From Saccharothrix deserti (GTDB taxonomy: Bacteria; Actinomycetota; Actinomycetes; Mycobacteriales; Pseudonocardiaceae), in NCBI RefSeq assembly GCF_009769385.1, contig NZ_VKAB01000059.1:1-38549 (forward strand): 38,549 bases of DNA. Reading direction: 5' to 3'. Position numbers and translations under genes: made by a program. The notes below the pieces were generated by a model, which was not told the origin of the DNA, ran no database searches, and worked only from the letters and a program-made list of their open reading frames with translations. Shown piece after piece: positions 1 to 7,374 of this stretch. Position 1 is the stretch's first letter; each line of letters starts with the position of its first letter.

Positions 1-181
1 CGGCGTGCTCGGCCAACCCCCAGGAGTTCTTCTTCGGCACATCGGCCAGCAACGCCCGCACCATCAGCCCGAACGTCACCTTCGGCTCCGGGCGGTTGAA
101 CATCCACCCCAAGCCCTCGGTGAGGGCTTGAAGGTCAGCATCCCAGCCGGCGATGTCCTGAACAGTCACGCTCTCGACCAT
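1..181 (-). CDS. IS701-family transposase, N-terminal part, cut by window edge
   Basis: The minus strand opens with ATG at 181 and runs off the left edge, giving about 60 residues. They contain a run reading FNRPEPKVTFGLMVRALLA followed by a KKNSWGLAEHA segment. This matches the N-terminus that I know from IS701-type DDE transposases of actinomycetes, where an RPEPR block precedes a KNGWQLAEHAG block. The catalytic domain lies outside the window, so it cannot be said whether the element is complete. No terminal inverted repeat could be confirmed between this start and the sigma factor gene. The family call rests on remembered motifs only. Confidence 0.75.
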   Translation of the reverse strand, partial: MVESVTVQDIAGWDADLQALTEGLGWMFNRPEPKVTFGLMVRALLADVPKKNSWGLAEHA

Positions 182-277
182 GACACGGGATACGCGCCGT
201 CAGCCGACCCGGTTCAAGATCTCGGAATGTAGTACCTGTGACAGCGCGGTCATGTGACGTGGGCCATCGATCGTGGG

Positions 278-304
278 TGTCACAAAGCGGTGGGGACCGG
301 CGTC
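278..304 (+). promoter_or_regulatory. ECF41-type promoter, probable autoregulation of the sigma gene
   Basis: TGTCACA at 278-284 is followed after 16 nt by CGTC at 301-304. ECF41 sigma factors are known to use a TGTCACA -35 element and a CGTC -10 element. The motif lies 45 bases upstream of the ATG of an ECF41 gene, so self-activation is likely. It also argues against the longer GTG start at 238, which would put the promoter inside the coding region. Confidence 0.7.
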
Positions 305-348
305 TTGTGCGTGTGGCAGGGCAAAGAGCGAACAGGCAGGAGCCGGGC

Positions 349-1287
349 ATGAGCGAGCGCAGCGAACGAACTACGGACACAGCCGAACCGCTCGATCGTG
401 CCGACCGCGTGGATTCCGCCACCGAGGTGTTCGTTGCCCACCGCAACCTGCTGTTCACCGTCGCCTACGAGATGCTCGGTTCGGCTGTTGACGCCGAAGA
501 CGTCCTGCAGGAGAGCTGGCTGCGATGGGTGGGCGTCGATCTCGACACCGTGCGGGGTGAGCGTGCCTACCTGGTGCGGATCGTCACTCGGCTGGCGCTG
601 GACCGGCTGCGTGCGCTCGGTCGGCGCAAGGAGTCCTACGTCGGGTCGTGGCTGCCCGAGCCGTTGCTGACCGCACCCGACGTGGCCGAGGACGTCGAGC
701 TCGCCGAGAGCGTCTCGATGGCGATGCTGCTGGTGCTGGAGACGCTCAAGCCGACCGAGCGGGCGGTGTTCGTGCTGCACGAGGTGTTCGATCTCGAGTA
801 CGACGAGATCGCCGAAGCCGTCGACAAGAGCCCTGCCGCGGTCCGTCAGATCGCCCACCGGGCACGGGCACACGTCGCCGCGCGCCGACCACGCGGCATC
901 GTCTCCCCGGCCGAGACCCGAGCCGCACTCCAGGCCTTCCAACGAGCGGTCGAAACCGGCGACCTGCAGAGCCTGCTCGACATCCTCGGGCCGGACGTCG
1001 TCGCCCTGAGCGACGGCGGCGGAGTCATGCGTGCCATGCCGCAGCCCATCGTGGGGGCCGGCAAGGTGGCTCGCTTGCTGGCCTCCGGCTGGTACAAGCG
1101 CGGCGTCGAAAGGTCCTTCGAGCCGGTACAGGTCAACGGTGGCCCGGGGCTGCTCGTCCGACTCGACGGGGAGATCGACGGCGTGCTGGCGGTGCGGGTC
1201 GAGAACGGCTACGTCACCGGCCTCTACCACGTGCGCAATCCCGAGAAGCTGTCGCGTGTGGAGCGGGAGACCGCCGTGAGCCGCTGA
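349..1287 (+). CDS. ECF41-group RNA polymerase sigma factor (SigJ-like) with fused SnoaL-like C-terminal domain
   Basis: The 312-residue protein has sigma region 2 near residues 20-85 (an FVAHRNLLFTVAYEMLGS block then AEDVLQESWLRW). Region 4 lies near 125-180 (PTERAVFVLHEVFDLEYDEIA followed by a helix-turn-helix). Between them is the WLPEPL linker. The remaining 120 residues form a SnoaL-like domain with a DGGG motif and an NPEKL motif near the end, the two signatures of the ECF41 group. In that group the C-terminal domain controls activity in place of an anti-sigma factor. ATG at 349 is preceded by AGGAG at 7 nt. ECF41 genes usually sit beside a target gene for a carboxymuconolactone decarboxylase, oxidoreductase or epimerase. 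None is adjacent here. Confidence 0.92.
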   Translation: MSERSERTTDTAEPLDRADRVDSATEVFVAHRNLLFTVAYEMLGSAVDAEDVLQESWLRWVGVDLDTVRGERAYLVRIVTRLALDRLRALGRRKESYVGSWLPEPLLTAPDVAEDVELAESVSMAMLLVLETLKPTERAVFVLHEVFDLEYDEIAEAVDKSPAAVRQIAHRARAHVAARRPRGIVSPAETRAALQAFQRAVETGDLQSLLDILGPDVVALSDGGGVMRAMPQPIVGAGKVARLLASGWYKRGVERSFEPVQVNGGPGLLVRLDGEIDGVLAVRVENGYVTGLYHVRNPEKLSRVERETAVSR

Positions 1288-1346
1288 GGTCGGGACGACC
1301 TGCGGATGGATCAGCCTGACGGCCCGATGGAGGCCTGTCGGCCAGG

Positions 1347-1545
1347 ATGACCCCACCAGCCGCCATCAGTACCGGCTCCCGGCGAGAACGCCACGTGGGC
1401 GAATGGATCCCCGAACCGCTGCCCGACCGCGGAGAACGGACCAGTGGCGCCACGGCCGACCCGGCCGACCGCGTCACCCTCGACGAGTTGGTCAACACGG
1501 CCTTCCTCGTGTCGGTGTACGCGTTCGAGGCCGCAGGCCGTGCTG
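1347..1545 (+). pseudogene. Remnant of a second ECF41/SigJ-like sigma factor
   Basis: The plus strand encodes a stretch reading HVGEWIPEPLPDRGERTSG, then an ADPADRVTLDELVNTAFLV block. This is the interdomain linker and the start of region 4 of SigJ-like sigma factors. Similarity stops at about 1535, before the expected helix-turn-helix, and region 2 is absent upstream. The fragment is not a copy of the neighbouring sigma gene, whose linker differs clearly. It looks like a leftover of another family member. Confidence 0.6.
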
Positions 1546-1610
1546 ACACGGCTGCCCAACCGGGATGGCCAAGACCCGGGGCATGTCGCGCCCACCCCGC
1601 GAGCTGGTCA

Positions 1611-2507
1611 TCAGCGTTTCTCTTGGGGGTCGCCGGTGATCCAGTCCCAGTTGGTGATCGTGGTGCGCATCAGGCGGGCGGCGGTTGACAGGTGGCTGTC
1701 GGCTCCCCAGTAGAGGGTGACCGTGCGACGGCAGTCGGGGCTGTCGACGGCGATCCAGGCCCCCGGGGCACGGGTGGGGCTGCGGCGGGCGAACGCGGGG
1801 ACGAGACCGATGCCGAGTCCCACGCTGATCAGGTCCGCGATGGCACTGGGCTCGTCGCTCTCGCAGACGATCTTCGGTGTGAGGTTTCGCGCGGCGAAGA
1901 GCCGATCGAGCAGCCGGCGTATCCAGTGCCCCTCTCGGGCGGTGATGAAGGGCTGGTCGGCGAGTTCGTCGATGCTCACGGAAGTACGGCCCGCCAGCGG
2001 ATGGTCGAGTGGCGTGCCCACCCCTACCGCCTCGTCGAACAGCTGCGTCGACTCCAGGCCTTCGGCGTGGATCGGCTGCGAGGCGACGCACAGATCGACG
2101 TCCTGGGCCCGCAGGCGGCGGGCCATGTCCTCGGCCAGGGACCAGTGGAGCTCGATCTCGACGGAGGGATGGGCTCGCTTGTAGGCCGCCAGTGGGCCGG
2201 TGAGGGTGAGGAAGGTTTCCGACGCCAGTCTCACGGTGCCCAGGCCCTCGCTGGTGGCCTCGGCGACGGCGCGTCGTCCGGCCGCGAGCTCGCCGAGGGC
2301 GCGTTCGACGTGATCGCGGAAGAGCTTGCCCGCGTCGTTCAGGCGGAGCCGGCCGCTGCGTTCGAACAGCGGTGTGCCCAGTTCGCCCTCCAACCGGGCG
2401 ATGGTGCGGCTCAGCGACGGCTGGGCGATGTGCAGCTCGTCGGCTGCCCGGCTGAGGTGCTCCAGCCGCGCCACCACCAGGAACTGCTTGAGCGAGTTCA
2501 GCTCCAT
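1611..2507 (-). CDS. LysR-family transcriptional regulator
   Basis: The 298-residue protein begins with a winged helix-turn-helix (residues 1-60: ELNSLKQFLVVARLEHLSRA, then a QPSLSRTIARLE recognition region). An inducer-binding LysR substrate domain follows from about 90 to 290. GGAGG lies just upstream of tandem ATG codons at 2510 and 2507. The second gives workable spacing and the expected MELNSLKQF start. The gene is divergent from the membrane protein/multicopper oxidase pair, with an 18-bp palindrome between them. It therefore probably controls that pair and itself. The inducer cannot be predicted. Confidence 0.9.
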   Translation of the reverse strand: MELNSLKQFLVVARLEHLSRAADELHIAQPSLSRTIARLEGELGTPLFERSGRLRLNDAGKLFRDHVERALGELAAGRRAVAEATSEGLGTVRLASETFLTLTGPLAAYKRAHPSVEIELHWSLAEDMARRLRAQDVDLCVASQPIHAEGLESTQLFDEAVGVGTPLDHPLAGRTSVSIDELADQPFITAREGHWIRRLLDRLFAARNLTPKIVCESDEPSAIADLISVGLGIGLVPAFARRSPTRAPGAWIAVDSPDCRRTVTLYWGADSHLSTAARLMRTTITNWDWITGDPQEKR

Positions 2508-2540
2508 CATGCCTCCGCGTGCATAACTCCATAGCAATAT

Positions 2541-2558
2541 TGATCTTAGACAAGATCA
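2541..2558. promoter_or_regulatory. Palindrome in LysR/oxidase divergent region, candidate LysR operator
   Basis: Perfect 7-bp arms TGATCTT and AAGATCA flank a 4-nt centre (AGAC). The site lies 34 nt upstream of the LysR start and 59 nt upstream of the membrane-protein start. LysR regulators typically bind interrupted dyads in such divergent regions. Assignment to this regulator is inference. Confidence 0.5.
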
Positions 2559-2617
2559 CCGACAGATCATAGTTTCGGATGCGTTCGCACACGGAGATCA
2601 GAGTGAGGAGGATCCCC

Positions 2618-3055
2618 ATGGCCACCAGCAGCCTGGGATCCGCTGCGGCGCATCGGACAAGACCGACCGGGTGGGTTTTCCGGGCCGTCGTCAGCGCGCA
2701 CGTGGTGGCGATCGTCGGCCAGCCGGTGTTCGCCGGGGTGTACCTGACCGGTGACTTCGACAGCCTGCGCTGGCACGCGGTCGGCGCCGACGTGGTCACC
2801 TCCATCGGCTACCTGCAGGTGATCGCGGCGATCATCGTCTGGGCCCGGCTGCGTCAGGCCTGGCCGTTCCTGACCACCACGGCGGTGGTGGCGGCCGAGA
2901 CGGTGCAGTACTTCGCCGGCCTGGACGGCGCGCTGTGGCTGCACCTCCCGCTGGGCGTGATGACCGTCGCCGCGCTCGTCGTGCAGTTCATCGCCGTCTG
3001 GCGCCAACCCCTCCTGCGACGTCCGCGTGCGCACAGGGAGGCCCGCGATGCGTGA
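2618..3055 (+). CDS. Small four-helix membrane protein coupled to multicopper oxidase
   Basis: The 145-residue protein has four predicted membrane helices, roughly residues 18-42, 55-78, 82-102 and 106-130. Histidines occur in or near helices 1, 2 and 4 (SAHVV, RWHAVG, WLHLPLG), so heme or metal binding is possible but unproven. GAGGAGG precedes the ATG at good spacing; an upstream in-frame ATG at 2579 lacks a good site. The stop overlaps the start of the multicopper oxidase by 8 bp, so the two are almost certainly co-translated. I do not recognise a characterised family. A partner in electron transfer or copper handling is a guess from context. Confidence 0.8.
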   Translation: MATSSLGSAAAHRTRPTGWVFRAVVSAHVVAIVGQPVFAGVYLTGDFDSLRWHAVGADVVTSIGYLQVIAAIIVWARLRQAWPFLTTTAVVAAETVQYFAGLDGALWLHLPLGVMTVAALVVQFIAVWRQPLLRRPRAHREARDA

Positions 3056-4667
3056 GCACGACGAGGGCCGGTCCGGGCCTGCCCACGGCCTGACCAGGCG
3101 GCGGGTGCTGGGCATCGGCGGGGCGCTGGGGCTGGTGGCAGCCACCGGGCTGTCGACCGCGGCCGCGCTGGCCCGCCGGCCGTCGATCACCGGTGCCGAA
3201 CTGCGCAGCGCCGTACCGCTACCGCCGCCGTTCCAGGTACCGCTGCCGATTCCCCCCGTGCTGAAGCCGGTCAGCACGGAGGGTGGCACCGACCGCTACG
3301 AGATCACCCAGCGCGAAGCGAGCGCGGAGATCCTGCCCGGCGTCAGAACGCCGCTGTGGACGTATGAGGGCACCTTCCCCGGGCCGACGATCGAGTCGCG
3401 CCGCGGCCGGCCGGTCACCGTGACGCACCGCAACGAGCTGCCCGTGCCGACCGTCGTGCACCTGCACGGCGGACGGACCCCGGCAGCCTCCGACGGATAC
3501 CCGACCGACCTCGTCCTGCCCGAAGACTGGCACGACACCACCACGCACACCGGGCACGGCTCCGAGCACGGCATGCACGATCCGCGGGCCGTGGTGACCG
3601 AGCTGACGCGGGACTACACCTTCCCGCTGGACCAGCGGCCGACGCTGCTGTGGTACCACGACCACCGGATGGACTTCACCGCCCCCGCGATCTGGCGCGG
3701 CCTGGCCGGGCTGCACATCGTCCGCGACGACACCGAGGACGCGCTCGGCCTGCCCGCGGGGCCACGCGAACTGCCGCTGATGATCGCCGACCGGGCGTTC
3801 GCCGCCGACGGCAGCCTCGCCTACCCCGCCCTCGACCCCACCCTGCGGGAGCGGCCGGGCGTGCACGAACCCCATTTCGCCGGGGTCCTCGGGGATGTGA
3901 TCTTGGTCAACGGCGCCCCGTGGCCCGTACATGAGGTCGACACGGCCCGCTACCGGCTGCGCATCCTGAACGCCTCCAACGCTCGGCACTACGAACTCGA
4001 AGCGGTCACCGACGACGGGCGCCGGCTCGACCTCGTCCAGGTCGGCGCCGACCAGGGACTGCTCGCCGCGCCGATCACCCACCAGGCGCTGCCGATCGCG
4101 CCGGCCGAGCGCTACGACGTGATCATCGACTTCTCCGGACTCCCGGTCGGCAGCCGCGTCGGACTCGTCAACCGGCTCGGCTCCGGCCGTACCCGCGACG
4201 TGATGGCCTTCCGCATCGCACGCCACGCCACCGACGACAGCCGCGTCCCACGCACGCTCTCCACCGATCTGCCGACCTGGCGACGGACGGACGCCGTCAG
4301 CGTGCGCGACTTCTCCTTCCGCGCCGGGCGGATGCGCGGCGGCCACGGATGGCTGGTCGGCGGGCTCCCGTTCGATCCCGCCCGCACCGATGTCACCACC
4401 CGTCTCGGCGATGTCGAGGTGTGGCGGCTGGTCGCCGACGTCCACCACCCCATCCACTTGCATCTGGTCGGCTTCCTGGTGCTCTCGCGCAGTGGCCGCC
4501 CGCCGCTGCCGCACGACGCCGGCCTCAAAGACACCATCTCGCTACGGCCGGGCGAAGCGGCGGAAATCATCACCCGTTTCGACGGCTACCGCGGCCGCTA
4601 CCTCTTCCACTGCCACAACGCCGAACACGAGGACATGGCCATGATGGCCAACGTCGAGATCATTTAG
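3048..4667 (+). CDS. Tat-exported multicopper oxidase (CotA/bilirubin-oxidase-like)
   Basis: The 539-residue protein starts with a twin-arginine signal (TRRRVLG at about 16-22, hydrophobic to 42), so it is exported folded. All four copper-binding blocks are present: HLHGG at 138-142, WYHDH at 202-206, HPIHLH at 467-472, and HCHNAEHEDM near 521-530. The last supplies the type-1 copper histidines and a methionine axial ligand. This family oxidises phenols, bilirubin or metal ions and reduces oxygen to water. The layout fits three-domain laccases of the CotA/phenoxazinone synthase type, but the substrate cannot be read from sequence. AGGGAGG precedes ATG at 3048. Confidence 0.93.
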   Translation: MREHDEGRSGPAHGLTRRRVLGIGGALGLVAATGLSTAAALARRPSITGAELRSAVPLPPPFQVPLPIPPVLKPVSTEGGTDRYEITQREASAEILPGVRTPLWTYEGTFPGPTIESRRGRPVTVTHRNELPVPTVVHLHGGRTPAASDGYPTDLVLPEDWHDTTTHTGHGSEHGMHDPRAVVTELTRDYTFPLDQRPTLLWYHDHRMDFTAPAIWRGLAGLHIVRDDTEDALGLPAGPRELPLMIADRAFAADGSLAYPALDPTLRERPGVHEPHFAGVLGDVILVNGAPWPVHEVDTARYRLRILNASNARHYELEAVTDDGRRLDLVQVGADQGLLAAPITHQALPIAPAERYDVIIDFSGLPVGSRVGLVNRLGSGRTRDVMAFRIARHATDDSRVPRTLSTDLPTWRRTDAVSVRDFSFRAGRMRGGHGWLVGGLPFDPARTDVTTRLGDVEVWRLVADVHHPIHLHLVGFLVLSRSGRPPLPHDAGLKDTISLRPGEAAEIITRFDGYRGRYLFHCHNAEHEDMAMMANVEII

Positions 4668-4860
4668 GAGCATTGCATCGCACCGTCCACAGTGGCGGGC
4701 ACCGGTCGAATTCGCCTGACCGCGGGCATCCCTTCGGTGTGGATCGCGAGCTGGAGAGCTCGAACGCGAGGTCGACCTCGCCGCGGTCCGGGCCCGAGAG
4801 ATCGTGAGATGAGCCGGCCGGATGGGGGCGTTGGGCGTCGGCCCGAAGTGGGGCAACGCC

Positions 4861-4983
4861 TCACCCCGTGGGGCGTTGGTGGCGTTGTCCGCTGTCGTTC
4901 GGGCCGGGGGGCCGCGAGCGGAAGGTACGGCGGTAGGTGTCCGGAGGCACGCCGACCGTGCGGTTGAAGTGCCGGCGCAGCCG
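4861..4983 (-). pseudogene. C-terminal remnant of an AraC-family regulator
   Basis: The minus strand encodes LRRHFNRTVGVPPDTYRRTF and a short tail to a stop at 4861. This is the end of the second helix-turn-helix of AraC/GlxA-type regulators (usually FRRHFNRTVGVSPxxYRRxF). Everything upstream of the motif is missing. The match stops at about 4983, exactly where a plus-strand fragment of an unrelated gene begins, so the join is a recombination scar. Confidence 0.65.
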
Positions 4984-5354
4984 ACAAGCTGAAGGTACTG
5001 GCGTCCGAATCGGGGCTGGAGGCCCGTGCGGCGACGGTCGGTGACCCGGCCTCGCTCGACCGCGCACTGGCCGGCGCGGCGGCCGTGATCAACTGTGCCG
5101 GGCCCTTCGCCACGACGGCCGCCCCCGTGATCGAGGCGGCACTGCGCGCCGGGATCCCGTATGTGGACGTGGCGGCCGAGATCGAGGCCAACGTCGATAC
5201 GTTCACGCACTTCACGGACCGCGCCCGCGCCGCAGGAGCCGTGATCGTCCCCGCGATGGCCTTCTACGGCGGCCTCGGCGACCTGCTGACCACCGCCGCG
5301 ATGGGCGACTGGACGGCGGCCGACGAGGCGCACATCGCGTACGGGCTGAGCAGT
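4980..5354 (+). pseudogene. Fragment of a saccharopine dehydrogenase-like (trans-acting enoyl reductase family) protein
   Basis: The plus strand reads DKLKVLASESGLEARAATVG, then INCAGPFATTAAPVIEAAL and GIPYVDVAAE. These correspond to the second half of the Rossmann domain of saccharopine dehydrogenase-like proteins (NCAGPF and YVDVAGE are typical). The N-terminal GATGFTG nucleotide-binding motif and the whole C-terminal half are absent. Homology fades after an AYGLSS block near 5354. No start codon or ribosome site belongs to it. Confidence 0.65.
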
Positions 5355-5438
5355 AGCAGCACGTCCGGCGCGGGCAGGGGGACTGGACCGAGGTTCGGTG
5401 GACAGCGCCGAGTGCAGGCGCTCCTGAACCAGGAGCAA

Positions 5439-5513
5439 CAGGTCGCGGCGGTTTCGCGGGCACCGGGCAACCTCGACCTGTTCGTTCTCGGGGCCGACAA
5501 CCACATCTGGAGC
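5439..5513 (+). pseudogene. Short remnant of a PLL/DUF346-type lectin repeat
   Basis: In the same open frame as the preceding fragment, about 25 residues read VAAVSRAPGNLDLFVLGADN and then HIWS. This resembles one blade of the repeats in PLL-like fucose lectins (DUF346), where SRxPGxLDLFVxGxDNxxWS is the repeat core. Only one repeat is left. The neighbouring PQQ-type propeller gene is on the other strand and unrelated to it. Confidence 0.5.
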
Positions 5514-5547
5514 GATCGCAGCCGGGAGCACCGGCGGGCACGGGTGG

Positions 5548-7374
5548 TTATCGGTAGCCCAAGGCGTGGAGCCTCTCGGTGACCAGTCGGGCGATCTCGA
5601 CAGCGGGCACGGCGATGTCCCAGGAGCGCACGTGGGCGATGGCGGGGCCGGCCCTGAGGGTTACGTGGGTTGCCGGTTCCCCGAACGCCCACGTGCCGAC
5701 AGCGGGTAGCAGCGGCTCTTCGGGGGACTGCGACCACAAGATCACCCCGGCGGACAAGCTGCGGGCGCTGGTCGCGAGGGTTTCCGCGCTGCGCGGGTCG
5801 CCGGCGACCCACCCGATGGTCACGGCGACCACCACCGAACCGTCCAGGTCTGTGAACTGGCATCGGAAGGGATTGGGGATGGGGCTGCCCAGGACGCTGC
5901 CGGACTCCCCGACCGGTGTCGGTTGGCGGCCCGGCCACAAAGCCTGAACCCGGTCGGCGGTCACCAGCGCGCACGCGTCTGGCCACCGGTCTGGTGACGC
6001 GGGGGCGTTGCCGCTGGGTAGAGACCCGCCGGGGGTGAGGCGGATTGCGGCGAGGCCCCGCCCGGACTCGAGCAACAGCAGATCGCCAACGGCCATGACC
6101 CAAGTTCCTTCGCCGGTCACCGGTATCGGCGTCGGCTGGACCGCCCCGGTCGACGGATCGATCCGGTCGACCACCACTGGAAGGAGGTTCTGGTCGGGTT
6201 CCATGCCCTTGTCCGGTGGCCCGCCGCCCGCTGCGGACCGGTATCCGAGGATGGCGTTGTCGACGGCTGTCAGGCCCTGGTAGGCGTTGCGCCGGAGTGT
6301 GTTCATCGGGTGGTCGGCGCTGGGCCGTGGCCGGGACCACAGCGTCTGGCCGCTGCGCAGGTCGACCGCGATGAGCGGGTCGTTCGCGCCGTCCTGGCCG
6401 GATATCACTGCGATGTCACCGGCCACGGCCATTACCGGCAGATCTGACGGCAGGTCTCCCTCGAACACCACTCGGCCGTCGGCGTCGAGGATCGTGCCCG
6501 GCCCGAGTTGGCCGACCAGGATCGCGTCCTCGTCCACGATCAGGCGCTTGGGTTGGCCGCCGCGCAACGGGGTGGCCCAGCGCGCCCGGCCGGTGCGCGG
6601 GTCGAAGCCGATCACGACCTGTCCCTGCGCGCATTGCGCTACGACCGCCGCGATCTGGTCGTTGGCCGCCACCAGGGGCCTGCTGGGCGAGATGATGTCG
6701 CGACCGGCGGTGATGTCGCACTGGCCGACGCCGCCGATCACCAGCTCGTCGAACGGCTGGGTCCAGTCCAGGGCTCCCGTCCGCGCGTCCACGCCCGCCA
6801 GACCCAAGTGGGAGTCGTCACCGACGCTGTACCACGGGACGACGATCATCCCCCCGCCCGAGGCGAGCCGGTCAGGGGGACCACCGGGCTCGAAGTGGTC
6901 AGGGGGCGGCAGGAGTTCCACCCGCGTCTGGTCCCACAACGGCTGTCCGGTCGCCGCCTCAAGCCCCACCGTCTCCCACGAGAAGTCCGCTCCGGGGTCC
7001 GCGGCACTGGTGTCCATGGCCAGCGCGACGACACCCCCGGTCGCTTCCCAGCTCACGATGTCGAAGCCGGACGGCGGCTGGTACCGCCACCGGGCACTTC
7101 CCGTGTGCGCTTCGATCCCGGTCACACCACCGTGCCATGCGGCGACCACCGTGTCGCCGACCAGCGCATACCCACTTGCGGCCACTTCGGTCTGCCACAC
7201 GACGCCGGTGTTCGGCGACGGTCGCACAGGTGCCGAGGTGGACGCGGGGGCGGAGGACGGTGGCAGAGCCGCGGATTGCGGCCTCGGTCCGGCTGAAGGG
7301 CTGCCGGAGACGGCTGCCGCCACCAGCAGCAGCGCCCCGCCCATCTTGGCGGGCCGTACGACTCGTGCCCTCAT
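5548..7374 (-). CDS. Secreted PQQ-type beta-propeller protein with DUF3558-like C-terminal domain
   Basis: The 608-residue protein has an N-terminal signal-type segment (basic start, hydrophobic residues about 11-24) and a Pro/Ser/Ala-rich linker to about 55. A series of propeller blades follows. Each ends in a G-x-x-x-W motif such as TGSARWRY, TGQPLWDQ, TGALDWTQ, TGRARWAT and SGQTLWSR, as in PQQ_2 domains. The last 140 residues (from WPDACALVTADRVQALW) look like a DUF3558-type extracellular domain. No tryptophan-docking PQQ active site could be confirmed, so an enzymatic role is not claimed. ATG overlaps the stop of the upstream cyclase-like gene (ATGA), so the two are translationally coupled. 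A role as external sensor or scaffold is inference. Confidence 0.82.
   Translation of the reverse strand: MRARVVRPAKMGGALLLVAAAVSGSPSAGPRPQSAALPPSSAPASTSAPVRPSPNTGVVWQTEVAASGYALVGDTVVAAWHGGVTGIEAHTGSARWRYQPPSGFDIVSWEATGGVVALAMDTSAADPGADFSWETVGLEAATGQPLWDQTRVELLPPPDHFEPGGPPDRLASGGGMIVVPWYSVGDDSHLGLAGVDARTGALDWTQPFDELVIGGVGQCDITAGRDIISPSRPLVAANDQIAAVVAQCAQGQVVIGFDPRTGRARWATPLRGGQPKRLIVDEDAILVGQLGPGTILDADGRVVFEGDLPSDLPVMAVAGDIAVISGQDGANDPLIAVDLRSGQTLWSRPRPSADHPMNTLRRNAYQGLTAVDNAILGYRSAAGGGPPDKGMEPDQNLLPVVVDRIDPSTGAVQPTPIPVTGEGTWVMAVGDLLLLESGRGLAAIRLTPGGSLPSGNAPASPDRWPDACALVTADRVQALWPGRQPTPVGESGSVLGSPIPNPFRCQFTDLDGSVVVAVTIGWVAGDPRSAETLATSARSLSAGVILWSQSPEEPLLPAVGTWAFGEPATHVTLRAGPAIAHVRSWDIAVPAVEIARLVTERLHALGYR

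Noticed and set aside
238..348. Longer GTG start for the ECF41 sigma factor
   Set aside because: The ECF41 promoter at 278-304 would lie inside it and the extra residues match nothing; ATG at 349 has a good ribosome site.
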